Shown: in pieces, positions 48,550 through 61,163 of the stretch
Layout: each line of letters opens with the position of its first letter
How positions within the stretch are numbered: position 1 is the first letter of the stretch
Assembly: GCA_954871525.1 (NCBI GenBank)
Contig: OX940870.1
Span: forward strand, 9,517,501-9,581,500
Direction: 5' to 3'
From: Parietaria judaica
Taxonomy: Eukaryota; Streptophyta; Magnoliopsida; Rosales; Urticaceae
DNA: 64,000 bases
Notes under the pieces: generated by a model
What the model was told of the DNA's origin: nothing
Seen by the model: the letters and a program-made list of their open reading frames with translations, nothing else
Database searches by the model: none
Translations under genes and position numbers: made by a program

Positions 48550-51500
48550 ATGGCTTTCTTTGAGCAGGGAATTTTAGGAGTATGTGCAAAACCCAAGCCT
48601 AAGCAAGAGGCTAGGCTCGGAGGAACTAGGGCCACACTTTTCGTTTATGGTAATATTTCGATCGTTCAAATGCTCAACCACTCGAATGATGAATTAACTT
48701 GATCAGGGTTTCATGAAGATTGTATATGATGTGTATTTTTGCAGCGACTGAGGGTTTAGAGAACATGGCCTTCATCGCGAACGCCATGAGCCTCGTGACT
48801 TACTTCTACAACTACATGAACTTCGACCTGACCAAGTCGTCGACGACGCTCACCAACTTCATGGGCACCGCGTTCCTCTTGACCCTCGTCGGGGGCTTCA
48901 TCTCCGACACCTATCTGTCGCGATTCAAAACTTGCCTTGTCTTCGCATGCTTCGAATTGCTGGTAAACTCGATCAATATAAACAATTTTTTGTTTATAAC
49001 TTGCCTCGTCTTCGCATGCTTCGAATTGCTGGTTAAACTCGATCAATATTAAACATGCACAATTATAACAATAGTGCTCATAAACTCGATCAATATAAAC
49101 AATCTTTTGTTCAAAAAATGGTTAACATTTTTAATATAGAGGAATTGGAAGAACATCATATATAGTATGAAAAAGCTGAAAATTAGTGAGATAATTATAT
49201 AATAAAAATGTGTCAACCATGTCGTTGCCATTATATATAAAAGGTCGAATTGGACGTAAATGATAAACTAACAAATATTCTGGGGCCAATAAGCTTTTTT
49301 TAAGGAAATGGGTCAGGAATCGTTTACCTTAATAATCAATAGATACCGGCAAAACAATAATTATTCATTTAGTACATATAATATTGAATCGGCCAATTAG
49401 AGTCTCGTATTTCGTTCAACACATTATATTATAAGATCATACCAAGAAGTGATAGGTTTAGAATATTTTCTTTTCGAGTTTTAATTGTATAGTTAAAAAA
49501 AAATAAAAAAGACTCAAGAGTTCAAGATATTCTTTATTGCTTGAATTTTAATTACCTAATTGGCTTATAAAAAAGAACGAGAATAATATCAAGTCTCTAA
49601 TTATACTCTCGAGATATAGATATTATTGAAAGTAAAGAGAAAAAAAAAGACAAATATTATTTCAATTAATAGTATTAAAATTTAAATCAATTGTTATACC
49701 AACTTGCAGTTCATAAATTGTGCACTAAGTTATGGAGAAGATTTCTCACAAACATGATAATGTTTTTATGTCGTTTCAATAAGGGTGTTTTTTTTTTCTT
49801 CTTTTGAAAATATGTTCTTTGGATGTGACTTCAATCAATTCTAAAATAGTGACTAAAATAGTGACGAGCCTTGATTGAAGTATTTAAACGTCGTCGTTTG
49901 TTTATCAGAATCAGACAGAATAGTGAACAGTGAGAATGATACGACAATTGATTTTCTCGGGATTTAGTATAGAGGTGTCAAGTGGGCCAGGCCGGCCCAG
50001 GCCCACCCGCCCCGACCCGTAAAAAAAGCGAGTTCGCCCCGCCCCGCCCCGTTTTTTTGTGGGCTGGGCTAGGCCGACCGCTATCAAAAGGGTCAGGCTG
50101 GGTTATGCTTTCCTAGGCCCGCCGAACCCGCCTCGCCCCGCTAAAAAAGCCCACCCGCATCGCCCCGTTCAAAAGCCCGCCTCGCCCCGCCCTAAAGCCC
50201 ACATAAACCCGCCCCGTGGCCAACTCCCCGTCCCGTTTAAAAGCCCACATAAACCATATTTTTAAATTAAAAAACTATTTAGTGGTAATACTTATACTAA
50301 TAAAAATATTATAAAAATTACTCTAAATATTTTCTTGTTATAGAAATTATAAATTTTCTTTACATTACATGATCTATTAATTTATTTTGTACATATATTC
50401 TACGTAATGCAGCTCTTAAATTTTTTTAATTAAATTTTAACTAATCGAAAATTTCGCTAATCGATTTTTATTATTTGATTTTAATTTTAGTTTGAGAATG
50501 ATAATCAAGTACAACATTGATTAATTTCATGTATAAAACATATTCTTAATTCACTAGTTTCAACTTTACAATTTATGATTACTGGCCACGTTCATATCAC
50601 TATTCTAATTTTATATTCAATAATTAATTTCAAAATCACTTATTATCATTTTATTATTCAATTATCACTATCATATTCACTATTTAACCTATACATCTTG
50701 AAATTCACGAATCAATTCAACGTTCATTAATTTTAAACGTTCAAGTTATAATTCGCTAATTAATTTCATAATTTACTAATCAATTTCATTATTTGACTCG
50801 TAAAAGCCCACTTAATTCGACTTGTAAAAGCCCACTAAATACGACTCGTAAAAGCCCACTAAATTCGATTCGTAAAAAGCCCGCCCCGCCTCGCCCCTTG
50901 ACATTGTGGGTTCGGGTTTATGGGCCGGGGTGGGCCTTGATAGCTTTTCCAAATTCCGCCCCGCACATTGAACGGGGCGGGTCAAGCCTGCCCCGTTTAA
51001 CATGTTGGCTTAACGGGTTGTGGGCCGGGCCGGCCCACCCTGGCCCACTTGACACCTCTAGATTTAGAAAGGAAAAAAAAAAGACAACAAAAAATATTAT
51101 TTTTCGCTTTTAAGTCCTCAAAATTATATCAAGTGCCACATGATTAGGGGCCGGAACTTTGGTACCAAATTATCAATGTGTAGTATATTATTTTGTTATT
51201 ATTTTTGTCTGATATCAAAAACTATATTGTATTATTAGATATAAAATCGATTAAAACCCAAGATGATTTTGCCCTCTTTTCACTAGAGACACTTATCGGT
51301 TCAAACCCAAGTAAATACCTTTTTTTTTTTTTTTTAACATTACCCGTTACTAGGAAATACCATTTTTAAATATCGGTCTCGTTGACTTGAGCCACGTGAA
51401 ACTTGATACGTTTATGTTCTGAATTCCAGGGTTACGGGCTGCTGACTGTACAAGCGCACTTTCCGCAACTGCGGCCCGCACCATGCCTCAACGTCTCCCC

Positions 51501-53030
51501 GGACCAAAGGCACGCAGAATGTGACATGGCATCCCCGGGACACACGGCAATTTTATTCGCTGGAATCTACCTTATCGCGCTGGGCACGAGCGGCGTGAAA
51601 GCGGCTCTGCCAGCATTAGGCGCCGACCAATTCGACGAGAACGATCCCAAAGAGGCGCCGCAGCTCTCGAGCTTCTTCAACTGGTTCCTCTTCAGCCTCA
51701 CCATCGGCGCCATCTTCGGTGTCACTTTCCTCGTCTGGATCAGCGCCAACAAGGGCTGGGACTGGGGCTTTGCTATCGCCACGCTCTCTGTATTATTCGC
51801 CATAATTTTCCTCTGCATGGGAAACTCGTTGTACCGCAACAATGTTCCTAAAGGAAGCCCTCTGCTTCGCATTCTGCAGGTAAACGTTCAGATTTTTTTA
51901 TTTTTTTTTTGTGTAGTAACTTATATGGCTGTGATTGTGTCAGGTTCTAGTAGCCTCCTATAAAAACCGTAAACTTCCTATCCCGGAAAACGGAGAGGAG
52001 TTGCATGAGATTACGCGGGACAGAGAGGCGGGTTCGTATCAGGAGATTCTGCAGAGAACAGAGCAATTCAGGTATAAACTCAATAACCATTTATATAACA
52101 GAACTGATAGAGAAATAACTAGCTAGTAAACTACTCTTACAATTACTGAACCACATATGACACTGAATCTTCTGTGTCAGATTCCTCGACCGGGCAGCTG
52201 TGGCTCGGAGCATCAACATGGGAGATTCTTTGACATCTCAAGGCCCGTGGAATCTGTGCACCATCACCCAAGTCGAGGAGACGAAAATCATAATCCGGAT
52301 GCTTCCGATCATATTCAGCACAGTCTTCATGAACACTTGCATGGCTCAGCTCCAAACCTTCTCAATCCAACAAAGCACCACCATGGATCCTGATCTCTTC
52401 GGCTTCAAAGTCCCCGGCCCGTCGATCCCCGTCATCCCTCTGCTCTTCATGTTCATCCTCATCCCGATCTACGACAAGATCTTCGTCCCCATTGCCCGGA
52501 GCATCACAGGAATCCCCACCGGAATCCGCCCGCTGCAACGGATTGCTGTTGGACTCGTCCTCTCTGCCATCTCCATGGCTATCGCCGCTTCCGTGGAGAA
52601 CCGCCGGAAATCCCTCGCCATCGATCTCGGCATGATGGACACAATCACCCCTCTTCCGATGAGCATCTTCTGGCTCGGTTTTCAGTACGCCGTCTTCGGT
52701 GCAGCCGACATGTTCACCGTCGTCGGATTGCTCGAGTTCTTCTACGCGGAGAGCTCAGTGGGCATGAAGTCACTGGGCACTGCCATATCGTGGTGCTCCA
52801 TCGCGTTCGGGTACTTTCTGAGCTCCGTCGTGGTCGAGGTTGTGAACAAAGTAAGCGGCGGTTGGCTGGCGAGCAATAATTTGAACCGGGACAAGCTGAA
52901 CAATTTCTACTGGCTGTTGTCTGGTCTCAGCGTTGTGAATCTTGGGGTGTACGTCATGTGTGCCTCTTGGTACAAGTACAAGAAGGTTGAAGTGAAGCAA
53001 GACGAGAGAATCAAGGTGGTTAAACCCTAG
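48550..53030 (+). CDS. NRT1/PTR family transporter, NPF4-like
   Basis: Five exons in phase: 48550-48649, 48745-48962, 51430-51879, 51944-52071 and 52181-53030, giving 581 residues with the start at 48550. It is a proton-coupled major-facilitator protein with 12 predicted membrane segments and a central cytoplasmic loop. Family marks: GGTRATLFVYATEGLEN, NFMGTAFLL, GGFISDTYLSRF, LPALGADQFDENDPKE, SSFFNWF, and AQLQTFSIQQ in the second half. The first membrane segment has EGLEN, the ExxEN form seen in NPF4 members, instead of ExxER. NPF4 proteins carry nitrate, abscisic acid or gibberellin depending on the member; the substrate here is unknown. The usual N-terminal DWRG-type stretch is replaced by LGVCAKPKPKQEARL. 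An alternative model uses ATG 48466-48468 as a 3-base first exon spliced to 48568. Intron 2 (2467 bp) contains a hAT element. Confidence 0.9.
48930..49116 (+). repeat. Tandem duplication of exon 2 end and donor site
   Basis: The last 32 bases of exon 2 plus the intron start (about 48930-48987) recur at about 49001-49053. The intron part recurs again at about 49080-49110. In the second copy the donor reads CTGGTTAAAC instead of CTGGTAAAC. Confidence 0.85.
49970..51060. mobile_element. hAT-type element in NPF intron 2, 1091 bp
   Basis: Perfect inverted ends: TAGAGGTGTCAAGTGGGCC at the left and its complement at the right. The flanks GATTTAGT (49961-49968) and GATTTAGA (51061-51068) agree in 7 of 8 bases. 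GC-rich subterminal arms with many CCCGCC repeats surround an AT-rich centre, with short 'taaaagcccact' repeats near 50800-50880. No transposase is present. Confidence 0.82.
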
Positions 53031-53798
53031 ATTGATGTATAGCTGGCTGTTAAATTCTGATTAGGGAAGTCAAAGGGTATTTTCGTAATGTGTCAACACG
53101 AAGTTTTTGTACTGTACTGCTTTCAATTTTCCAGTTTGTATGAATGAAGTCGTTTAGCTCTTAAGCAGCCTCATTGGATCATTTGGTTGTTATATTTAGG
53201 TCAAATGTTCTTGAATATCCTTCACTTTGTATTTCAGACCTTACGGGATCACTCGCTTTACAAACGGACTTGGTACTTCTGTAGTTATATAGTCACTGAC
53301 TTTGTATTTTATGTCCATAAGTAGTCCTTCCGTCAAGTTAGTGTGATGCCCTTGAGGGGCTACGAAGGGACACGAATTCAAAGTCGGAGGCTACGTATGG
53401 ACATAAATACAAAGCCACGGGTTACATAAAGTAAAATAAAGGAAAATTCCGCTAAGATTTTAGTAAATTAAACATAAGTTAGATGATTTTTTTTTTTTGT
53501 ATTAAATTTTTTGGAAAATGTAAAGTTAATATTTTGTTGATTGACAAAATTTTTGCAACTCAGTTATTATGAAATTATTAAGCGATATGTGATAAATAAT
53601 TCAGAGAAATGTTGGCTCAAATAAAGGGATCTTAAAGTAAACAAATTCAAATTCATATCTGATGAATAAAAATTTGTATTTACATGGCATTTATGATGTG
53701 TATTCTTTGATACAATCAAAGAAGTTAACAGAGTGGAACTCTTCCATTCCAAACAAAGAAAACGGAAAAACTATGGTACAAGGAGAGATTGCATTTAT
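53031..53798. other. Intergenic between convergent genes
   Basis: 3' flanks of the NPF gene (+) and the TIN1-like gene (-). No gene or element with ends is seen. Confidence 0.5.
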
Positions 53799-55178
53799 TT
53801 ACCATTTCACATCCAATGTCAAAGCCTCAGAAGGAGCAAGGAGGGACGGTAGTTGCGTAAGGGAGATATTCGTCAAATCACTCCATAGAGCTGAGTCTGC
53901 TATAAACGGAGGCTTCGTCTTCTTCGCCATAAGCAGCTTCAGAGACCTATCTTCGACAATGGCAAACACGTCAAACCAAACCCGTCTGATATTCGTTCGT
54001 GTTCTCCAACCAACATATGTTTCCTGAGCGGCATTGCTTCGTTCCAGCTCGAGCTGGAACCGTACTATAGCCGAAGCAATGATCTTCCCTCGGAAAAGCC
54101 CCACGAACCCGTCTAATTGTTCTCCGAAATAGCTCTTCAGAACTTTCTCTATTTGAGGTATTCTCAAACTCAATGACTCCACAGGGCAATCTCTATTCTT
54201 GTATCCATTACTGCCATAGCACTTCTCTGCCAAAAGCTCGATCATCTCCTTCGAGATTCGATTGGTTTCGATCAGATGATTAGGGTTCCTCGTCCTATAG
54301 GCTACAAACGAAGCAGATCCGTTTACTTGAACCAGCGGCAACGATCTGCAAAAGGAATTTTGAATCGTCCAGAACTCAGTTTTCTCATTCACGGTGACGT
54401 TACTGCTTTTCCCCGTTGAATCGAGATCCGATGCCTGAAAAGCAGAAACCCCTTGAGCTCCCCGTACTTCGACTGTTATACCTTTGCCGACAAGAATTCT
54501 CTTGAAACCGGTGAGGGTCCTATTCATCTACGAAGCAACGAATTTCAAAGGGTGTGTCAATGGCTGCTTAAAGCAGAATTCAAGTATCTGGTATCCAATG
54601 ATCTATCAATCCTAGAAAATCCCAAAAGTCTCAATCTTCCACACTCAAGAAATTAGGGTTCATACCGGCAATAACAGAGAGGGACTGTCGCCGTCGCCGA
54701 CGAGCACTCGAAACTCGAAGGGACCTTCAATTTTGAACGCGTCGAGCACGGCGAGAGAACGAGCTTCGTCGAGAAGCGAAGCGAGATCGCTTCTGGGGTT
54801 TCTAATCTTCTTCCACGGCGAAAGCTCGTCGGAGAAAATCGCCGAAAAGCGAGCGGAGCCGAGTCCGATTCGGAACTCACTCCGGTGAGAAACTCGGAAC
54901 CTGAACCTCGTAAGGTCCAATCTGGAGACCTTGAGGTGGTCCGAGTTCCAGCTTTGGCCGAGATTTCCTTCAACAAATCCTTGAACAAAGCAAAAAGCGA
55001 AATCGAATGGATCGAATCAAGCAATGCATAGCGTGAAAGGGGATAGCAGAGAAGAGGAGCGAGGACTCACTCGTAAGAGAAGAGTGGAATTGGAAGAAGA
55101 CGAGAGGACTGGAACGAAGAAATGGCGAAGCGGGAGAAGGACGAAGAGGAGTTCAATGGCGAAACGGCGATGCTTCAT
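53799..55178 (-). CDS. TIN1: TIN1-like (tunicamycin-induced) secretory-pathway protein
   Basis: Exon 3 (54527-53799, 242 residues) and exon 2 (54979-54666) join in phase and are well supported. The protein contains FVEGNLGQSWNSDHLKVSRL, then FKIEGPFEFRV, GFKRILVGKGITVEVR, AYRTRNPN and a C-terminal SEALTLDVKW. I recognise this as the plant-specific TIN1 type from memory, with moderate certainty. TIN1 is an endoplasmic-reticulum protein induced by folding stress and affecting pollen surface. Exon 1 is probably 55178-55071: it encodes MKHRRFAIELLFVLLPLR.., a good signal peptide, and ends at a strong GTGAGT donor. However, that donor is in phase 0 while exon 2 needs one base from the previous exon. 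So exon 1, or the base sequence there, is uncertain. Total would be about 382 residues. Confidence 0.7.
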
Positions 55179-55454
55179 GTTTCTCGTGAATGGATTCGAT
55201 TGTCTACTCTACTGTGTTTAACGTTATTCTTTGTCGTTTCGGATTTGAGATGATATGGGTGGGCGCGGGTCTCCCGGGTCCGTTATCCGTCTCAACAGCC
55301 TTGGTCCGGATCGTGGGCAGCCGCATCCACATGGTGCGGACAGCCAAAATTCTGACCAAGGCTGTTGAGCTGCCCGCTAGCTGGCCCTTATGCGTGCGGG
55401 ATGTGCCGTTGACCTTTTTGCTCTTGTTTTACTAAATTTGTATTATTATTATTA
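55179..55454. other. TIN1-like promoter side, GC-rich block
   Basis: 55255-55400 is GC-rich with GCGGGT and GGGCAGC phrases that also occur at 58090-58180, on the other side of the Helitron. This suggests one older repeat split by it. Confidence 0.4.
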
Positions 55455-58069
55455 CTAGTGAATGCGCGGTGGTGAAATATTATTCATTATTTTAAACAAA
55501 AATGTTATAAATTTAATCAATATTGAACTTAGCAAGCGCTCAATTTCAAAGCGCAGTGGCGTAGTTTTACTTGTAAATTTCAATGAAAATGCTAAACAAA
55601 TGAATTAATTTGATTGTACCATTGTAATAGAATGAAATAAGCGACAAATATAAAATAGAAGAGTTGCTCAAAATTTAAAAAAAAAATTAAAGAAAAATGC
55701 TCTAATTTAATAATAATTTGTTTTACTTTTTTGTGATAATTGAAGATTCCATTGCCTATTTAATAAGCAATTGCAATAACTGATTGTTAATGTAATAGAA
55801 TTTAAGTACCCTTTTTTTGTTATCATGTAGCTTTCCAATATCTTGATCAACATGTGTTGAAAGGAAAGTTGGCTAAAATAGTAACCAAAAATTGCTTATT
55901 TTATTGCTCTGCAACGTATAATGTAAACTGTAAAATAGCCTTTGGAAAAGATAAATGTCATCGAAACATCTCGTCGCGTAATATTCTACTTAAAACAAAA
56001 GGATGAATAAGAATTATAGTATTAAATAACAAAACTATGTTACTGAATTTTAGTACATGAGCAAACATATCATATATACGTTGTGTTGAACTTAATTGAG
56101 AAGTGAAACTATAGTTAAAAATCGATTTAAGTCATATTATAATATAATTATTTTGTGATTATTTAATGATGTAGTTATAGAGAATATGATATCAGTTTTC
56201 TATTAGTTTATTTTATTATATAAAATGTCTAAAAACAAAAAGAAAACAAATAAATTAAAATTTACCTTGTGGATCAACAAAGAGAAAACCCGGACAATAT
56301 CAAGATCATGTGCTTCACGTAGTCGAAGTGAGCCCTGCATCATGAAACTATTTCAATGACATGAGAAAGACAAAATGGGATCATAATTTTATTCAATTAT
56401 CGGGTATCAGAGAATTTATTATCTATTTTAAATATCACTTCATCTCTCGAAAAAAAAAGTATTTGATTAATTTATATATATCACATATCATATATATATC
56501 ATTAGGATATATTGATAAGATGTAACTACTTATAATCTATAAGACAACACATTAAACCAAATTTAAAAAAAAAAAAAAGAGTAAAAAAACAACCAAACTA
56601 ACAAAATAAATTTAAATAAAGACTTCCCATGCGGATCAACAAAAGAAAAGCCAAATTGGCTTTAAGCGCTTAGATATTTATTCATTAATGGTTTTTAAAT
56701 TTCTTTTTGCTTCTTGAATAATAGTAGATAAAAACAATAAAATATAATAAGTAAAAGAAAAAAACATGAAACACACTAATCATATTACAAAAAACAGAAG
56801 GAAAGTAATATTAAATAAGAGATGCAGAATCAAAAATCTGAAATCATCAATTCGATTTAACAACCCCCTATGATATTTGATACAAAGTGGCCGATTATTA
56901 TGAAAGACAAACTTTCAAGTGGAAATACAAATATAAACGTCCACATCTAACTGACACATTCACCAATATTAGATAATCTCTTGAAACAAATGACATAAAA
57001 AGGTTTAAGGATGAAGATCCGACGAAATGGATAGATCGTAATAATACCTCATCTCTTCAAGTAAAGACAAATAATTTATTATACATGTAATGAAATATGA
57101 AAGAGGAAATAAAATGAAGATGTAGTACAATAACCTGGTCGGGAAGAGTCCGCGTGGGTGTCTGCCGAAGTTAACGATACATCATCATTCACTCGTTCGT
57201 CTGAAAATGATCGTGGCAGCCTTATAAGCATTGACAAAGTAGTACTAGAAAGTATATACCGCCACTTTATACCACTTCCAAAATAAAAAATCAGACCAAC
57301 ACAAAAGTATATTGATCATGATATTTGTGTTTCGATTATATTGTAATGCCGCAATACATGAAAGCGAAAACATAATATCAAAATCGAAATATAAATCAGA
57401 GACAAAAAGAGAGTTATAGATACAAATACAGTCTTCCATTTATATTTATACAAATAACTCTCGCAAAATTGAATGGTGGCATTGAGGAATGGATTTCAAA
57501 AGACTAATCAATATAATGAATCTTAAGAGACTCAAAACTACTCATTAATCTGTTTAAAAAAAATACTCATTAATCATTAATTAAAAAAAAAGGATAGCAA
57601 TAGTAAAAATAAATACAAACGTTATGTATATGGATGCAAGTAGAATATTATATGGCTAATAATTTGAAGTATAAGAATCGATCATGGAGAATGAATGGAA
57701 ATAAATACAAACGTTATGTATATGGATGTTCCTTAAAACTTTTATTACCTTCTTTGAATTAATGGTTTCTTAAATATAGATAGGATTAATGGTTTGTCCT
57801 TTCATATTACTTTTTATGTCTGCAATGGAATTACAAATCTACTTATTAAAAAGGTTTGTAAAATAAAATGGCAGTTTCTCATGAACTAATTACTGCATGG
57901 AAATATTTATGAATCTTGGTATCCTTTAAAAGCAAACGTGTATTCATGCTGAGATTTCTATGCAAAAGTTTAACAAAGAAGAGTTGATTTGGAACATGAG
58001 GATTCTCAAAATCTAGCTTTTGTGAGTTGCCACATCATCAACTAAAAACTCTCCTTTTATATATATAGA
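55455..58069 (-). mobile_element. Probable Helitron, non-autonomous
   Basis: Read on the minus strand it starts TCTATATATATAAAAGG directly after an A and ends CCGCGCATTCACTAG directly before a T. This is the TC..CTAG pattern with insertion between A and T. The start resembles common plant Helitron 5' ends, which also carry GGAGAG and GTGGCAACTC. The GC-rich CCGCGC lies about 10 bases before the 3' end, where the Helitron hairpin is expected, but the hairpin is weak. The interior is AT-rich with no Rep/helicase frame. A phrase GGATCAACAAA..GAAAA occurs twice (about 56270 and 56633). Confidence 0.58.
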
Positions 58070-58220
58070 TTGGAGAGGAAACATTTAAACTGATGCGGGT
58101 GCGGATTGTGGGCATCCCGCACCCGCACCCGCTGCTGCGCTTGATCAGAAACCGTCCAGGAGCTGGCAGCCCATGCCCTTCTGCGTAGGCCTGTTTGACT
58201 TTCATCTTCTTAGTTTACCA

Positions 58221-58258
<38 letters not shown>

Positions 58259-58404
58259 GAGAAGAAGAATTCTAATTAAAAATAAATATATAGTAAAAAA
58301 TTATTAATTTATAGTGGTAGGGACGGAATTTTTTACTTTATTATTCCATATTATTAAACTTATCAACTAAAAATTTAATAATATTAATTAAAAATTAAGA
58401 CTAA
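58070..58404. other. Intergenic with (TTA)n microsatellite
   Basis: 58090-58180 is GC-rich and resembles 55255-55400. A TTA/ATT microsatellite of about 12 units lies at 58222-58258. Confidence 0.5.
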
Positions 58405-58413
58405 ATAAAAATA

Positions 58414-58643
58414 GAGAAATTGCACTAAATAGTCAAATTGAAACATAGGTTTAGCAAAATAGTCAAACTTTGGTTAATTTTGTAAACTAGCCAATTAACC
58501 ATTTAAGTGAATTTCTAATTTGACTAGTTTATAAAATTAACCAAAATTTTGTAAATGGTTAATTGACTAGTTTTCAAAATTAACTAAAATTTGACTATTT
58601 TGCTAAACTTATGTTTCAATTTGGCTATTACCCTTAAGAGCCC
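58414..58643. mobile_element. MULE-type MITE, 230 bp (family B)
   Basis: Starts GAGAAATTGCACTAAATAG and ends TTACCCTTAAGAGCCC; both ends match the ends of the large element at 23071-34358 in inverted order. Flanks ATAAAAATA (58405-58413) and ATAAGAATA (58644-58652) agree in 8 of 9 bases. The arms form a long hairpin around GTAAACTAGCCAATTAACC. Confidence 0.82.
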
Positions 58644-58652
58644 ATAAGAATA

Positions 58653-59392
58653 TAATAATCGAATTGGTGTAATCATTTTCAATTGCTATTTGCAGATTAA
58701 TCGACGTAGATAGACCCTGCAGCAAACCCGAATCCATGACCGCAAAGCTCTCCGTCAATGTGCATTCTGACCGAGGGAGGGGGTGGCTGGCGGCTTACAC
58801 AGTGAAATTCAGCAGCCGACTAGATAGATAAATGTGCAACTTTTAGAAAGAACTTGGGTTTTATTTAATTTTTCTCCTCGGCACTACTTTCTCGGTCAAA
58901 TTCGTAACAAAAAAATTGTTGAAAAACACAGAATGTCTTACGTGTTTTCAAATCAAGTAAACTAATCGCACGGATCCACTATAAGAACCACATCTAATTT
59001 ATGCCATCATTCCCCGTAGCAGCAACAGTTTACAGTAACAATGTAAAACAGAAAACGATGCATGGCTATGCCAAATGGGAAATTAATGAACGATGACGCA
59101 AAAATTTATATACAAAATTTAAAAAAATACTATTTTTTTCTTTCTTTTCGTTTTTCTTTTTTCTCCCACTCTTGTTTAAGAGAGGTTTAATAGTCATTAC
59201 AGAAAGAATGCATCAACGACCACAATGGTAAAGAAGGAAAAAATGAGGTACACGAACTGTATTCACACTGCTCAATGATGAGCCGAGAGTGAGAATAATT
59301 TGTAAATTCAATTACAAATTAAAATGAAAAAAAGAAGAAGATAATAATGACTCATATGATAGCTTAACCCCCGTGAGAAGAGGGCAAAAGGG
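58653..59392. other. Intergenic, nothing recognised
   Basis: AT-rich, leading into the 3' flank of the minus-strand peptidase gene. No gene is supported. Confidence 0.5.
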
Positions 59393-61163
59393 TCAAGAAA
59401 CTGCCACGGCGCTCTTGCCGGCTTTGGATGGCGGAGGCCAATACCGGTAGACAGATCTTCCTACAATGTTTTTTATTGGTAGAGGACCCCTGAAACATAA
59501 ATTCATCGTATCAACATGTCAGCATTATATCATAACCACAGCGCCTTATTTGATAATAAAAACATCATACTCGGATCATATCAAAAGAACGTAAACGTAA
59601 TTACCAGTTATGAGAATCGAAGCTCTTGTTTCGATTGTCTCCCAGCACGAAGACGCACCCTTCTGGCACACGCTGAAACATAAATCAAACATAGCATTAC
59701 AAATTTGTTCATAAAAAAAAATATCTAGGTTAACCAAGATACACGAAGAGTATAAGTATAATTACCAACGGTTTCATTTCGTAAGCAAGCGGCTCTAAAA
59801 TGAAATCCTCGTCTTGTTCAACTCCGTTCACCAGTAATTTCCCATCACGAACCTGTTGCATTACAAAGCATTGACACACCAAATTTCAGAATGCAGTAAT
59901 CGACAATGTAAACTGTATACAAGTGCTAATTCTGATTTGGTTGAGGCAAATCTTACCTCAACACTGTCTCCACCCTTGGCAACAATTCTTTTGATGAACA
60001 CATCGCTTGAACTATAGCCAACTTCCTACAAAAACGAAACCCAAATCCGAAACATGTTAAAGACAAAATTTTCAGAAATATAAATTCAAATGTGACAGAT
60101 ATGTATTCAAATTTCAAACACTTACCTGCAAAATTTTAGGTGCTTTGAAGATAACTATATCTGAAACTTCAGGCTTCCTAAAGACATACGAAACCTGTCA
60201 GAGAAAACCCACAAAAAGAATCAGCAAATGAAAAACAGGATATATTTCAACGCCCAAAACGATGAGATTTAAATATACATCATTTTTATTGGTGTCACGA
60301 GGTTTGAACAAAGGTTATATCTTTGAACCTTGAATCTCAAATCGTGATCAGATGTTTCAAATGCTTAATCACTCGTTTTCCACACATTTTACACCTAAAT
60401 GACACAAGTTCATATGATCAAGCTTAAGCAGTAATTGAAAATGAATACTGAAACTCAGAAATTCTCATACCTTTTCAGCTAAAACTCGATCACCAACACT
60501 GAGGGTCGGGTACATCGAAGCAGAAGGGATCGACCTCGGCTCCGCCAAGCTCGATCGGAACATCAAACTGACAGTAACAGCCGTGAAAACCGCCTTGGCG
60601 TCCTCAGAACAAGCGCCAACCAATCGGGTCAACCACCCACTCCTCTCCAGACCTTTTTCCAACCCAGCACCACCGATGACGCCGGCGACACTGTCAACTG
60701 TCCCGCCTTTGTCGACCTCGTGTGACATTGAAGCCGGCGAGGCAGCGTTGTTGCAGGGCAGCCACTTCGAGCCCTGCAAGAACGGCATGACCGAAGAGGC
60801 CTTTATCGGCGAAATCCCAAACACGCCCATCGCGGCCGAGGAGCTCGAAACAGAGGCCGTTGACTTCATGATCGAGATCAGACCCAGCAGGATCGGGCTC
60901 TGGAAGTTGCTCTCGCCGAGAATCTCTCCGGCGAGCGTGCTGTAGAACGAGGAAGGAGGGTTTCTAGTCCGCGGTGCGGAGCGGTAGCTCCGGGCCGGGC
61001 CGGGCGGGTCGATGTCAGCTTTCTGCGTCGTGCCACTGCCGAAGATCCGGTTTCGGACCCAGCACTCGTGCGCGGCGCGACAATTTCCCGCGCGAATCCC
61101 GGCCGAGGAGGCCAGGTTTTGGGCCACGTAGCCGGAGAAGGAGAAGGTTACTCGAATCGCCAT
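59393..61163 (-). CDS. TPP: Thylakoidal processing peptidase (type I signal peptidase)
   Basis: Six minus-strand exons in phase: 61163-60471, 60194-60126, 60025-59957, 59852-59766, 59672-59605 and 59489-59393, giving 360 residues. The first 190 or so residues form a long N-terminal region with few acidic residues at its start, consistent with a chloroplast transit peptide. The peptidase S26 domain follows. Box B is PSASMYPTL with the catalytic Ser near 216, box D is KRIVAKGGD with the general-base Lys near 266, and box E is GDNRNKSFDSHNWGPLP. These enzymes cut the lumen-targeting signals of thylakoid proteins and mature the Toc75 import channel. Length matches the TPP1/TPP2 branch rather than the shorter Plsp1. 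No lesions are visible. The start at 61163 is the only ATG in frame ahead of the targeting region. Confidence 0.95.
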
